Of a DNA stretch of 64,000 nucleotides, positions 47,822-57,406 are shown one piece after another; within the stretch, counting starts at the first letter, position 1; every line of letters starts with the position of its first letter. The position numbers and the translations under genes are program-made. The DNA comes from Fischerella sp. JS2 (GTDB lineage: Bacteria > Cyanobacteriota > Cyanobacteriia > Cyanobacteriales > Nostocaceae): NCBI RefSeq assembly GCF_032393985.1, contig NZ_CP135918.1, forward strand, positions 1,240,001 through 1,304,000, in the 5' to 3' direction. Below the pieces are notes generated by a model. It did not search any database. It was not told the origin of the DNA and saw nothing but the letters and a program-made list of their open reading frames with translations.

Positions 47822-48862
47822 TTACTTGACATTGCTATTGACTGTATTGATGACATCATTGGCTACGTTAGAAGGAATAGAAGTGTAGTTGAGGTCATCA
47901 TTGAACTGTTGACCTTTAGTTAGAATCCACTTAACTAAATTTTTGACAGCTTGGGCTTTAGCAGGATCTTTGTAGTTTTTATAGACCATAATCCAAGTCA
48001 AACCAACAATAGGATAACCTTGACCTGGATCACCAATAAAAACACGATAGTTGCTGGGGAAACTTACAGAAGATAGAGCAGCGTTTGCAGACTGCAAAGA
48101 AGGAGCGACAAATTCTCCTCTTTTATTTTGTACCTGTGCTGATTTGAGGTTGTTTTTATTAGCATATTCATACTCTACATAACCAATAGAGCCTGGAGTA
48201 CGCTTGACTAAAGCAGCGACACCAGGGTTTCCTTTACCTTTAAGGGCATTTGATAGAGTCCAACTTGGAGATTTACTAGTACCAATTCTGCCTTTGAAAT
48301 ATGGGCTGATGTTGCTTAAGTGATTAGTAAAAATGAAAGTTGTACCACTACCATCAGCACGAACAACAGCTTTAATTGGTAGATTTGGGAGATTAACACC
48401 AGGGTTATCTGCCTTAATTTTGGGGTCGTTCCATTTAGTAATTTGACCAGAGAAAATACCTGGTAATGTAGTACGAGATAATTTCAGGTTGTTAACACCA
48501 GGAACATTATAAACAACAGAAACTGCACCGCCTGCTGTAGGTACTAAAATTACTCCCTGCTTAACTTTAGCTATTTCAGCATCGGTCATAGCAGCATCAC
48601 TAGCACCAAAGTCAACAGTCCCAGCAATTGTTTGATTCACGCCACCACCACTACCAATCGCTTGGTAGTTAATTGTCATGTCTGGCATGTCTTTTTTTAT
48701 TTCACGAGCATATCTCTCATATAGCGGAGCAGGAAAAGTTGCACCTGCGCCATTGAGAGTTAAGGCTTGGGCGATCGCTGCAAAAAATGGCCCAAATGCA
48801 ACAGCTGCCGTCACTACAGAAGTAGTAACTACACGATTAAAAACGGTGATAGAAAAATTCAT
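47822..48862 (-). CDS. pstS: Phosphate-binding protein of Pst transporter
   Basis: 346 residues. Signal peptide ending near AIAQA, then the PstS fold: LNGAGATFPAPLYERYAREI, IGSGGGVNQTIAGTVDFGASDAAM, LPGIFSGQITKWNDPKI, VRADGSGTTFIFTNHLS and GSIGYVEY, all phosphate-ligand regions. Captures phosphate in the periplasm for PstCAB. First gene of the pst operon; upstream lies a candidate Pho box. No lipobox seen. Confidence 0.95.
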   Translation of the reverse strand: MNFSITVFNRVVTTSVVTAAVAFGPFFAAIAQALTLNGAGATFPAPLYERYAREIKKDMPDMTINYQAIGSGGGVNQTIAGTVDFGASDAAMTDAEIAKVKQGVILVPTAGGAVSVVYNVPGVNNLKLSRTTLPGIFSGQITKWNDPKIKADNPGVNLPNLPIKAVVRADGSGTTFIFTNHLSNISPYFKGRIGTSKSPSWTLSNALKGKGNPGVAALVKRTPGSIGYVEYEYANKNNLKSAQVQNKRGEFVAPSLQSANAALSSVSFPSNYRVFIGDPGQGYPIVGLTWIMVYKNYKDPAKAQAVKNLVKWILTKGQQFNDDLNYTSIPSNVANDVINTVNSNVK

Positions 48863-48927
48863 ATCTCCTCAGATTTAATGACCAATTTCTGCTGAAATTT
48901 CAATCTGAAATAAAGCTACATTCTTTG

Positions 48928-48979
48928 CAGTTAAGAACAGTTTATGATTGATTTAATTAATTGATAAAAAATAGTTAAA
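48928..48979 (-). promoter_or_regulatory. Candidate Pho box upstream of pstS
   Basis: Five 8-base units spaced by 3 bases, read on the plus strand as CAGTTAAG, AGTTTATG, GATTTAAT, TTGATAAA and TAGTTAAA. The cyanobacterial Pho box is tandem YTTAAYYW every 11 bp; on the minus strand the outer units match at 7 and 8 of 8 positions and the inner ones at 5-6. The array ends 65 bp before the pstS start. A PhoB/SphR-type regulator would be expected to bind. The region is AT-rich, so chance matches are possible. Confidence 0.5.
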
Positions 48980-49249
48980 ATTTTATTTTTTAAATCTTTT
49001 TTCAAGAAATAAACAAGTTAATATGTAGCTATAAATAAACAATTTAACTTTTTGGTCAATTTTGATGTCTGGTTTAGCTGCTTACACCTATTTGTCTAAA
49101 AAACCCTCTATTGACATTTACCCAAAACAGTTACCTGCATTGCCTCCTGCTATTTTTTAATTCCGTCGAACTCACGTTAAAACTAACAACAAAAGGGAGG
49201 TACAAAACCTCCCCTTGTTGTTTTGGGGGTAGAGGTGGAAAAACCCAAC

Positions 49250-50767
49250 CTAATTTTGAGTAGTTGAATTAGAGGGGCGTAACTCAGCTTTGATGTTCTC
49301 AGCAATAGAGTTAGCTTCCAAGCGAATCTTATCAGGATCAACCGTGAACATTTTGCGCTTATGCATTAAAACTTGCCCATCTACAATCACGGTATCAACA
49401 TCCTGAGCATCCGCCGCGTAAACTAGATGTGACATGACATCGTAAAGTGGGATCAAGTGTGGTTCTGTGAGTCGGACTTGAATCACGTCTGCTCGGAGTC
49501 CGGGCTTAATCACGCCTATTTTATCTGCCAAGCTGAGTGCTTCTGCACTGCCGAGTGTTGCCATACGCAAAACTGTCTTGGCTGGAACAACAGTAGGATC
49601 GAGGGTTGTTCCTTTATGGATAAGGGCAGTAAGGCGGATTGTTTCCCACATATCAAGATCGTTGTTTGATGCGGCTCCATCCGTACCTAAACCAACCTTA
49701 ACTCCTGCTTTTAGCATCGCCGGAATCGGCGCAAAGCCAGAAGCTAGCTTTAAATTCGAGTCAGGGTTATGGATAACACCAACACCGCGTTTCGCCAGTA
49801 AGGCAATTTCACTTTCATTAGGCCATACCATATGTGCAGCAAATACGCGCGGCTCTAAAAAGCCAAGATTTTCCAGGTGTTGGACTGGGGTTGCGTTATA
49901 TCGTTGTTGGACATCTTTGACTTCTGATTGTGTCTCCGCCACATGAATTGTAAGCGGGACATCGTATTGACGCGCAGCCTCAATCGCCTGTGTGAGATGT
50001 TCTGGTGAGACGGTATAGGGAGCATGTGCGGCAATAGCTGGTGTGATACGTGAGTTCTTCCCCTTCCAGCGTTTGACAAAATCCACCGCCGCAGCAAACG
50101 CATCATCCCATCCTTGGAAACCAGGACTGGGAAAATCTATGGATGAGGGTGCAATCACTGCGCGCAAGCCACATTCATTAACTACTTCAGCGGCCACATC
50201 TGGCTCAAAATACATATCAACAAAAGTCGTTGTTCCACTGCGTATCATCTCCCAGCAAGCAAGCTGCTCACCGACGCGGACAAAATTTTCGTCAACAAAC
50301 TTCGCTTCTGCTGGGAAGATGTAATTCTGAAGCCAATCCTCCAATGCTAAGTCGTCCGCAAGACCGCGAAAAAGCACCATTGCTGAATGAGAGTGACCGT
50401 TGACAAGACCCGGCATTAACACCATATCCTCACCTGGTAATGTCGTGGCAGCTTTGTAAGATGCCATGATCTTGTCTTTTGTGTCTACTGCAACAATTTT
50501 GCCATCCATGATCGCGATCGCGCCATTCTGGATGACTGGTTGTGCCTCATTCATAGTAACGACAAAATCCCCACCCACAATCAGTTCTACATTCTGCCTG
50601 CCTCGATTGTTGAAGTTATGATTGCTCTGGGCGATGACTATTTGACCAAAAAAGATAAAAAATGCTGTACAAACGAAAAGAACTAATAGCTTATAGTATT
50701 TTGGAGATTGGCGTATCACACTATTCTCCTTATCTTTTTTAATTTGTGGTTCTATCATCTGTCTCAT
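49250..50767 (-). CDS. Membrane-anchored amidohydrolase of the MTA/SAH deaminase (TRZ/ATZ) family
   Basis: 505 residues. A membrane anchor or uncleaved signal at about 25-47 (YYKLLVLFVCTAFFIFFGQIVIAQS) precedes a complete metal-dependent amidohydrolase: LMPGLVNGHSHSAM (metal His pair), DMYFEPDVA, HVAETQSE, GVIHNPDSNLKLASG and GLGTDGAASNNDLDMW (metal Asp). The closest pattern is 5'-methylthioadenosine/S-adenosylhomocysteine deaminase or chlorohydrolase-like enzymes. Cytoplasmic members lack the N-terminal anchor, so export across the plasma membrane is the odd feature. The start may be the second Met at 50758. No operon partner. Confidence 0.85.
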   Translation of the reverse strand: MRQMIEPQIKKDKENSVIRQSPKYYKLLVLFVCTAFFIFFGQIVIAQSNHNFNNRGRQNVELIVGGDFVVTMNEAQPVIQNGAIAIMDGKIVAVDTKDKIMASYKAATTLPGEDMVLMPGLVNGHSHSAMVLFRGLADDLALEDWLQNYIFPAEAKFVDENFVRVGEQLACWEMIRSGTTTFVDMYFEPDVAAEVVNECGLRAVIAPSSIDFPSPGFQGWDDAFAAAVDFVKRWKGKNSRITPAIAAHAPYTVSPEHLTQAIEAARQYDVPLTIHVAETQSEVKDVQQRYNATPVQHLENLGFLEPRVFAAHMVWPNESEIALLAKRGVGVIHNPDSNLKLASGFAPIPAMLKAGVKVGLGTDGAASNNDLDMWETIRLTALIHKGTTLDPTVVPAKTVLRMATLGSAEALSLADKIGVIKPGLRADVIQVRLTEPHLIPLYDVMSHLVYAADAQDVDTVIVDGQVLMHKRKMFTVDPDKIRLEANSIAENIKAELRPSNSTTQN

Positions 50768-51289
50768 TGCTAACCTGCAACTAGACAGATTTTTACCTGA
50801 TAGTACCTTTTAAGAGATTTTGAACTGCAAATTTCAATCATACTTAACAATACAGGATTATTTTAGGCAGATTTTTCAGTTGGAGCTTCTTCTCATTAAA
50901 GATAAATATCAATTCATCGTGAAGATGCACTTATAGTAAGAAAACGAACTACAAAGAACGCATTAGACGCGCTCATAGGCTACTTACCCTTCAGGAACCC
51001 TTTCAGTGAACAGAAGCCACTTCATGTCTACCCGCAGGGTAGAATGCAAAGGAATAGAGGTATACTCATTCAATGTAAATTTATAGAGAATTGGTATAAG
51101 CAGAATAACTTTAACTATTGTCAAAATACCTGAGTTCAAATTTCAAAAAGCTAATACTATAAAGGGAACAGCCATCATGAACTGAGTACACTAACAACGC
51201 ATAAAAAATCCTCTTAACCTGTTCCCTATTTCCTATTCCCTATTTGTAATTCAGAGAACAATAAACTATTACTCGTTCTCTATTCCCTA
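50768..51289. other. Intergenic stretch with short copied words
   Basis: No gene supported. Contains TTAGACGCGCTCATAGGC near 50965-50982 and GTCTACCCGCAGGG near 51028, members of the TAGACGC word set found near 9240 and 28530. At 51219-51298 there is a run of TATTCCCTATTCCC-type words that touches the stop codon of the CHAT gene. Confidence 0.5.
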
Positions 51290-53392
51290 TCACATCCCAT
51301 TCCCAATTAAAATAAATCCTGCCCAGTAGTAGGGATGATCGTAGATACCATCAAGTAATGATAATTGGGCTTTTTGGAGAGCTGCAACTTTGCTGAGTTT
51401 ATCTTGTTTGAGTGCGGCGTAGAAAGCATTCATCAGTGCTTGTGTACCATCATCGGAAACTTGCCATAGTGAAGCGATCGCAGCTTTTGCACCTGCTTCT
51501 TGCATCACATAGCCAAATCCCAAAATCTCTATACCGTCGCCTAACTCTCCTCCCAAACCCGTTTCGCAAGCGCTTAATACCACTAAATCAGCGTTAGAAA
51601 GATTCCAAAATCGTAAATCTCGCAAATTCGCTGCTTTACCATCACCAAACAAAATAAAAGATTCATTTGGCGCACCTGGTACAAAAGCAGCATGAGTAGC
51701 AAAATGGAGAATGGGGAAATTGCTCATCAGCTTTAAGGTTTCTTGTTCGGTGAATTCTGAGTTAATTAACTTTTCCGAACCAGGAAACGCTGACGTCACA
51801 TTTTCGACTTCCTTCCCTGCAAAAGGTAATCCACCCAACTTAAAAGTACGCTTACCAACTTTAATATCGTAATTTCCCCGCGTAAAAGCACCTGCTAATA
51901 TCTTTAAATTCTGAGGACGTTCTTGTAGATCGGTAAGACTAAGAGCAGTAATATTATTTACCCGATAATTTTGCACTAACCACTCTTCACCATCATAAAG
52001 CGCTACTAGAGGTATGTAACGTAATTCTCCATCCGGTGCATAAATGATGGTTTTTGTATTCGCTTCTTTCAGAGCAGGTTCAATCGGTCGAATTAACCAG
52101 TTGTAAAGTTTTTGTCCTGGTTTTTTCGCATCTTTCGGTGGATTCTCTAAGGCGTTGCGGAATTCCTTAATTGTCCGGTTTAGTTCTTGGCGTTTTACAG
52201 CCACAGAACGATGGATTGGGGGTGTATAAGGAGTAACTAACACTAGCTCCAAGCGGTCTTCTAGAATGAGAGGATAAAGTAAAACTGCATTGGTATCTAG
52301 TTGCTTAATAAAGTCTTGTAGACGTCTAAGTATTTTAGGATTAAGATTTTCACCACCAGTAGTCCGATTGAGTTCTTGGACATGAGCCATGACTTCTGGA
52401 CTATCACTAAATGCCAAGAATTCTTTTAAAGTTTCTCTTTGCGCAGCTTCGAGTTCTTGTCTGCGTGTCTCTTGTTGGGGGGTGCGATCTTTTTCAGGAA
52501 TCTTTTGTAATTCGCTTAGTTCTTTACCCTGTTTGACTACAACAGAAATTTCCTGATTAAATTTATCTACAATCTGCTGTTCTGGTTGCAGATATTCCAT
52601 GCGTTGTGGTGTTTTGGCTTTATCTCGCACATTATTGAGATAACCATCTAATTCTTGGACTTTGAGCGAGTCCACTGCTGCTTGTGCTTCGACTACACGG
52701 TTTTGCTTGAGTAACAAATCAGCGAGATGGCGATAAATGTTTGTGAATCTGTTTGTATCAAACTGCTGAATTGGTTTTTGTGGGGATGGTTTAGAATCAA
52801 GTTCCATTTCTTCCAAAGCATTAATCGCTTGCTTGTAAAAAGCGATCGCTAACTCTGGCTTTTGTTGTGCTTCCAAAAGAGAAGCTATTTCGTGAAGAAT
52901 TTCGACTTGGGCTTGTATATTATCAGTTTCTTTACCCATCACCAAAGCTTGTTGATAAAGTTCCTGGGCTTTGGTATAAACACCAGTTTTATAGTAAATT
53001 ACACCTATGTGACCAAGAATTTCCATTTCCTCAGTCTTGTTATCAGTTTCTTTGGCAATAGCTAAAGCTTGTTGATCATAATCTAGGGCTTTGGGATAAT
53101 CGCGCAATTTCTCGTAAGTCTGCCCGATATATTTAAGAGTGGTGGTTTCGTGTTGACGCTGCCCAGTTTCTTTAAAAATAGCTAAAGCCTGTGTAAAATT
53201 TGCTAAAGCTTCGTCATACTTACCTCGGTTTAGCTGTTGCAGTCCCTGTTGCTGTAACTGCAAAGCCTCTTTTGGACGGCGTTGTGTTGTTGGTGTCTCT
53301 GTTGTCGAAGATTGCGAAGTCGAAAAATCACACGCAACCAGGAAAGTTAGACAAAGTATGATCAGGACAAGACGTTGGAGAAGGTAAAGCAT
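51290..53392 (-). CDS. Lipoprotein with TPR repeats and CHAT protease domain
   Basis: 700 residues from ATG 53392. Lipoprotein signal with lipobox LVAC (VLIILCLTFLVAC), then TPR units about 35-215, a helical middle, and a C-terminal CHAT domain about 390-700. The CHAT caspase-like dyad is present: H567 in HFATHAAF and C609 in LSACETGLG. CHAT domains are cysteine peptidases related to separase and caspases; in cyanobacteria they are common, and some act in effector systems. The lipobox predicts an extracytoplasmic location, unlike most characterised CHAT effectors. It is divergent from the two-component pair. Confidence 0.88.
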   Translation of the reverse strand: MLYLLQRLVLIILCLTFLVACDFSTSQSSTTETPTTQRRPKEALQLQQQGLQQLNRGKYDEALANFTQALAIFKETGQRQHETTTLKYIGQTYEKLRDYPKALDYDQQALAIAKETDNKTEEMEILGHIGVIYYKTGVYTKAQELYQQALVMGKETDNIQAQVEILHEIASLLEAQQKPELAIAFYKQAINALEEMELDSKPSPQKPIQQFDTNRFTNIYRHLADLLLKQNRVVEAQAAVDSLKVQELDGYLNNVRDKAKTPQRMEYLQPEQQIVDKFNQEISVVVKQGKELSELQKIPEKDRTPQQETRRQELEAAQRETLKEFLAFSDSPEVMAHVQELNRTTGGENLNPKILRRLQDFIKQLDTNAVLLYPLILEDRLELVLVTPYTPPIHRSVAVKRQELNRTIKEFRNALENPPKDAKKPGQKLYNWLIRPIEPALKEANTKTIIYAPDGELRYIPLVALYDGEEWLVQNYRVNNITALSLTDLQERPQNLKILAGAFTRGNYDIKVGKRTFKLGGLPFAGKEVENVTSAFPGSEKLINSEFTEQETLKLMSNFPILHFATHAAFVPGAPNESFILFGDGKAANLRDLRFWNLSNADLVVLSACETGLGGELGDGIEILGFGYVMQEAGAKAAIASLWQVSDDGTQALMNAFYAALKQDKLSKVAALQKAQLSLLDGIYDHPYYWAGFILIGNGM

Positions 53393-53603
53393 TGTTAAGC
53401 TCTCCAAGAAACAGGAGTGCTAATGATTTCTTTAGTTATATACCCTTATTTGGCGAATTTTGAACCAGGATCACAGTGAACAGCTATCAGTTCATCCCCA
53501 TAAATAAACTTAGGGGATTTTACAAGCAAATCTCTCCATCAATAACATTGAGAAATAGGGGTGCTGATATAAATAATGAATATGATACTGATAACTGGTA
53601 ACT

Positions 53604-53629
53604 GTACAGACGCGAGGAACATCGCGTCT
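53604..53629. repeat. Family D palindrome, copy 2
   Basis: GTACAGACGCGA-GGAACA-TCGCGTCT, the inverse of the copies at 28461 and 60458, here flanked by ACTGATAACTGATAA words. It ends 28 bp before the response-regulator start and could lie in its leader. Confidence 0.75.
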
Positions 53630-53657
53630 CTAACTGATAACTGATAAGCATGTGATT

Positions 53658-54332
53658 ATGAGAATTTTGATAGTTGAAGATGATGATCGCATTGCCAAAC
53701 CATTAGCCGACTATTTAAAACGCCAACACCATATCGTAGATATAACAGGTGATGGAATTGAGGGTTGGGAATGGTCTCAATCAGGAGTGTACGAGCTAAT
53801 TTTATTAGATTTAATGCTTCCTAAATTAGATGGCGTCGCTTTATGCAAGCGGTTACGTGCTGCTTCATACAAAACTCTCATCTTAATGCTCACAGCACGA
53901 GATACAACAGATGATAAAATTATTGGACTCGATGCTGGTGCTGATGATTATTTGGTCAAACCGTTTGACATCAAAGAGTTAGCAGCACGTATTCGGGCTT
54001 TAGCTCGCAGAAGTCAAGAAATTCGTCCACCGATTTTAACCCAAGGTGATTTGCAGTTAGACCCGGCTACTCAACAGGTTACTTATGCAGGAAATATTCT
54101 GTCTTTAACTCCTAAAGAGTACATGATTATGGAATATTTTTTGAGAAATCCAAATCAAGTGATTACTCGTTCAGCAATCCTTGATAAACTGTGGGAATTT
54201 GATAAGTCCTGTGGAGAAGGAAGTGTCAAAACTCACATTACAAATTTACGAAATAAGCTCAGAGTCGCTGGAAGTTCAGAAGACTTTATTGAAAATATTT
54301 ATGGTGTTGGTTATCGTCTAGGTCACGGTTGA
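53658..54332 (+). CDS. OmpR/PhoB-family response regulator
   Basis: 224 residues from ATG 53658 (a GTG two codons earlier is possible). Receiver with acid cluster VEDDD, phosphoacceptor D51 (LLDLMLP), and LVKPFD; winged-helix Trans_reg_C domain about 125-222 ending VGYRLG. DNA-binding regulator paired with the histidine kinase 15 bp downstream. It resembles cyanobacterial RppA/NrsR-type regulators. Target genes are unknown; the convergent PepSY/DUF347 genes beyond the kinase are natural candidates. Confidence 0.92.
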   Translation: MRILIVEDDDRIAKPLADYLKRQHHIVDITGDGIEGWEWSQSGVYELILLDLMLPKLDGVALCKRLRAASYKTLILMLTARDTTDDKIIGLDAGADDYLVKPFDIKELAARIRALARRSQEIRPPILTQGDLQLDPATQQVTYAGNILSLTPKEYMIMEYFLRNPNQVITRSAILDKLWEFDKSCGEGSVKTHITNLRNKLRVAGSSEDFIENIYGVGYRLGHG

Positions 54333-54347
54333 CTTAATAAGAAAAAT

Positions 54348-55595
54348 GTGTTTATAAAAATTCGGTATCGGTTGTTGTTGTCTTACTTACTTGTATTCGC
54401 ATCACTACTAGGAATATTTGCGATCGCAGTCCGAGTCGTTTTCACTCGCAGTCTGACTAAACAAACGACAGATAAACTCATAGCTATAGGACAAGGTGCA
54501 GCGACAAATGTAGAGTTTGAATCAGGTCGCCTGACAATTGAAAGTGACTTTCGTCCGCAAGACTTGATTGTTCGTCAGCAAGCATTACAGTGGTTTGATA
54601 CTCAAGGACATTTAATTGCTCAACAAGGACAAACTGTCTTAACTTTACCCTTATTGCCAAGCAAAATAGTACAAATTCAAACAGGTAAAGTTCCTATCCA
54701 AGGTGTGACTGTACCGATCATTTCTAGCGATCATGGTCAACTAGTTGGCTATGTCAGAGTCAGTCAATCCCTAGAAGAATTTGATCAAACCCTCCAAAAA
54801 CTCGACTGGGGGTTAGGGGGTGGAATTATTATGACTTTGGTTTTGAGTGGCATCGGAGGAATTTTACTCACACGTCAAGCAATGCAGCCCATTGAGGAGA
54901 GTTTTCAAAGGCTCAAACAGTTTACTGCTGATGCTTCCCATGAATTACGCAGTCCATTAATGGCAATCAAAATTAACGCTGATTTGGCATTAGAATATCC
55001 AGAAGAAATAGGTCCAAAAGACGTAGAAAAATTTCAGGCGATCGCTAGCGCTACTAACCAAATGACTCGCCTTACTGAAGATTTACTATTCTTGGCACGT
55101 AGCGATCAACTTCCGAATCACAATTGGGATACTCTGAATTTAAGGTTTATTCTAGAGAACTTAGTGCTACTTTATAAACCTCAAGCTGAAGCCAAGCGAA
55201 TTCAGTTGCGATCTCAGTTGACAGAAAATCTTTACCTGAAGGGTGATTCAGTTCAACTGACGCGGCTATTTACTAATTTAATTGAAAACGCTCTTTATTA
55301 CACACCATCATCCGGCGTCGTTGAAATCAAGACTAGTCGTGTTGGTTCCCAACTTTATGTGAAAGTGCAAGATACAGGTGTAGGAATTGCACCAGATCAT
55401 ATTGACAAAGTTTTTGAACGTTTTTGGCGGGCGGATCAGTCTCGATCTTATTGGGAGGGTGGTTCTGGATTAGGGTTAGCTATTGCCCAAGCAATCGCTC
55501 AAAATCATAATGGATTGATTAGTGTCACGAGTCAATTAGGAGTTGGTAGTTGTTTTACAGTTCAACTGTCCATTAGTTCCGAGATTATAAAGTAG
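54348..55595 (+). CDS. Sensor histidine kinase
   Basis: 415 residues, GTG start. Two membrane segments (about 9-32 and 154-174) bracket a periplasmic sensor of about 120 residues with no known domain by eye. Then HisKA with H198 (DASHELRSPL) and HATPase (NLIENALYYTP, DTGVGIAPDHIDKVFERFWR, GGSGLGLAIAQAI). Partner of the preceding response regulator, probably co-transcribed. The signal is unknown. Confidence 0.93.
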   Translation: MFIKIRYRLLLSYLLVFASLLGIFAIAVRVVFTRSLTKQTTDKLIAIGQGAATNVEFESGRLTIESDFRPQDLIVRQQALQWFDTQGHLIAQQGQTVLTLPLLPSKIVQIQTGKVPIQGVTVPIISSDHGQLVGYVRVSQSLEEFDQTLQKLDWGLGGGIIMTLVLSGIGGILLTRQAMQPIEESFQRLKQFTADASHELRSPLMAIKINADLALEYPEEIGPKDVEKFQAIASATNQMTRLTEDLLFLARSDQLPNHNWDTLNLRFILENLVLLYKPQAEAKRIQLRSQLTENLYLKGDSVQLTRLFTNLIENALYYTPSSGVVEIKTSRVGSQLYVKVQDTGVGIAPDHIDKVFERFWRADQSRSYWEGGSGLGLAIAQAIAQNHNGLISVTSQLGVGSCFTVQLSISSEIIK

Positions 55596-55739
55596 AAGTA
55601 AAAAGACCTCTGTGACAAATAGTGTATAAACGTACCATGACACGTCTATATAAGGATTTTGGGTAACGCATAATTAAATTCGGTCGATGTCTAAAAGTAA
55701 AGACGTAATATCACGTCTGTGCTTCTACATCATTCATCC

Positions 55740-56476
55740 TCAGACAACCGTTAGTCTTCTATGCTTTAGAGTTGTCAACAAGATACAAACTCCAAGTATA
55801 GACACAAGAACTATAGATGAGCCGATAGTACCGTAACCAAGACCACCTTTGGCATGTGGTTTTATCAGAACATCTCCCAGTGTTGCACCAAATGGTCAAG
55901 TGAGGACAAACGCAATCCAAAACAACATGACTGAGAAAAGTTGGGTAAAATAATGTGCTACTAACACCAAGGCAAGTAAACTAGCAATTAGGAATGCTCC
56001 TCCTGCAAATCCGAGTCCGGGGCTATCGGCGAGAAAATCACCCAAGGCAGTACCCAAAGTATTTGAAAATAGAATTGCAGTCCAATAAAGCAGCTCAACT
56101 TTAGGTGTTTTAACGTGAGTAACAGATAAAAACCCAATACTAAATCGCCAGAAAGCAAGAATAGCTAGAACAATGGTAACTAAAATCATAGTTCTCTTAG
56201 CGTAGCCAAGCCCTAAAGTGCGATCCATGTAATCTGACATCGTTGTACCAGCCGTAAAGGTTGAAAGGATGACAGTCTAATAAAGTAATGGGTTATAGCT
56301 TTTTGAGACCAATTGAGTTACAAGAGTAGCTAAAAACACTCCAATCAATATCGTAGAACTAACTGCATAGCCAACATTTAGCGTCATCGATAAAAGATCA
56401 CCTGCTGTCTCCCCCAGAGTAGTTGCACATATCTTCATGATCCAGAAGATGCAGTGATTTGTGGAAGTTTGCTCAT
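55740..56476 (-). pseudogene. Decayed DUF347 membrane protein (frameshift plus two in-frame stops)
   Basis: Continuous homology to the intact DUF347 neighbour but broken three times. The start ATG 56476 with AGGAG gives MSKLPQIT, then one base is missing before FWIMKICATTLGETAGDLLS. TAG at 56277-56279 replaces the Trp of LLYW; TGA at 55896-55898 replaces the Arg of LTRPFGA. Beyond it the frame continues PFGATLGDVL...GGLGYGTIGSS and ends at its own TGA (55740-55742). The two nonsense codons differ from the expected codons by single G-to-A or C-to-T changes. About 245 codons, close to the intact copy. Probably recently inactivated. Confidence 0.85.
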
Positions 56477-56609
56477 GATTACTCCTATTTACCGTCGGGC
56501 TATGATAATTTATTGGAACTTGCGGCTTCACTGTAGCAAGAAGAAGCCAAGAACTTGGATTGGTCAAAATTGCAGCAATCAAAGTGAACTTGGGGCGATC
56601 GCTTACTAA

Positions 56610-57368
56610 TTAGTCTTGTCGGTCAATTGGCTGTAAGGCTGGTTTCTTGGACTTAAGACTTAAGTAAATAACTAGGCTGGCGATTATAGACAGAAAAAGC
56701 ATACTGGTTCCAACCGTACCATAGCCAAAGCCTCCATTTTTAGTTGGTTGGGATAGTAAATCACCTATTGATGCTCCAAACGGACGAGTCAAGATGTAAG
56801 CTAACCAGAATGCTAAAACTCCATTGATTCGGAAGTAATAATAACTAATTGTTATTATCGCAATAGCAGCGCCAAATACTAATGCTGATTGTGCATAACC
56901 CAACCCCGAAGCTTCCCCTAAGAGGTCTCCTGTTGAAGTACCCAAAGCAAACGTCAGTAAAATAGCCACCCAGTAGAAAAGCTCTCTTTTAGCTGTGTTG
57001 ATCGAGTGCATGGCTAATGTCTTTTCGCTTAAATACCAAAACACAAACACTGCCAATAAGACACAACTAAAAACTATGGTAGTTGTTAACAAACTAACTC
57101 CAAAATCGTCTACCAATCTATCAGTAATTAATGTACCAACGATACTGATCAAAACAACCACAAGCCAGTAACTCAGTGGAACATACCGCTTAAGCCTAAA
57201 CTGGTTTAAAAGCGCAATCAGCAACAAGCCGCTCATAATATAAGATGTAACGCTTAAACCCAGATTCAGCGTTATGGAGAGAAAGTCTGCCGCAGTTTCA
57301 CCTACTGTAGTTGCCAGAATCTTAATCATCCAGAAGTAAATTGTCACCTCTGGAACCCTATTCAACAT
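56610..57368 (-). CDS. DUF347-repeat membrane protein (COG4705)
   Basis: 252 residues with about eight membrane segments arranged as four DUF347 repeats, each with a conserved Thr/Gly-Glu/Asp core: KILATTVGETAADFLS, SIVGTLITDRLV, LTFALGTSTGDLLG and LTRPFGASIGDLLS. The acidic residues in membrane segments hint at cation transport or sensing, but no function is established. GGAG precedes the ATG. Transcribed with the PepSY gene upstream (38 bp apart). A decayed tandem copy lies just downstream. Confidence 0.87.
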   Translation of the reverse strand: MLNRVPEVTIYFWMIKILATTVGETAADFLSITLNLGLSVTSYIMSGLLLIALLNQFRLKRYVPLSYWLVVVLISIVGTLITDRLVDDFGVSLLTTTIVFSCVLLAVFVFWYLSEKTLAMHSINTAKRELFYWVAILLTFALGTSTGDLLGEASGLGYAQSALVFGAAIAIITISYYYFRINGVLAFWLAYILTRPFGASIGDLLSQPTKNGGFGYGTVGTSMLFLSIIASLVIYLSLKSKKPALQPIDRQD

Positions 57369-57406
57369 CTGTTTTCTCCAATACTTAGTTGTAGGTAATG
57401 GTTCCT

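Noticed and set aside
47678-47923. Plus-strand 81-codon frame between pstS and pstC
   Set aside because: Its second half overlaps the 3' end of pstS on the other strand and it has no ribosome-binding site or family resemblance.
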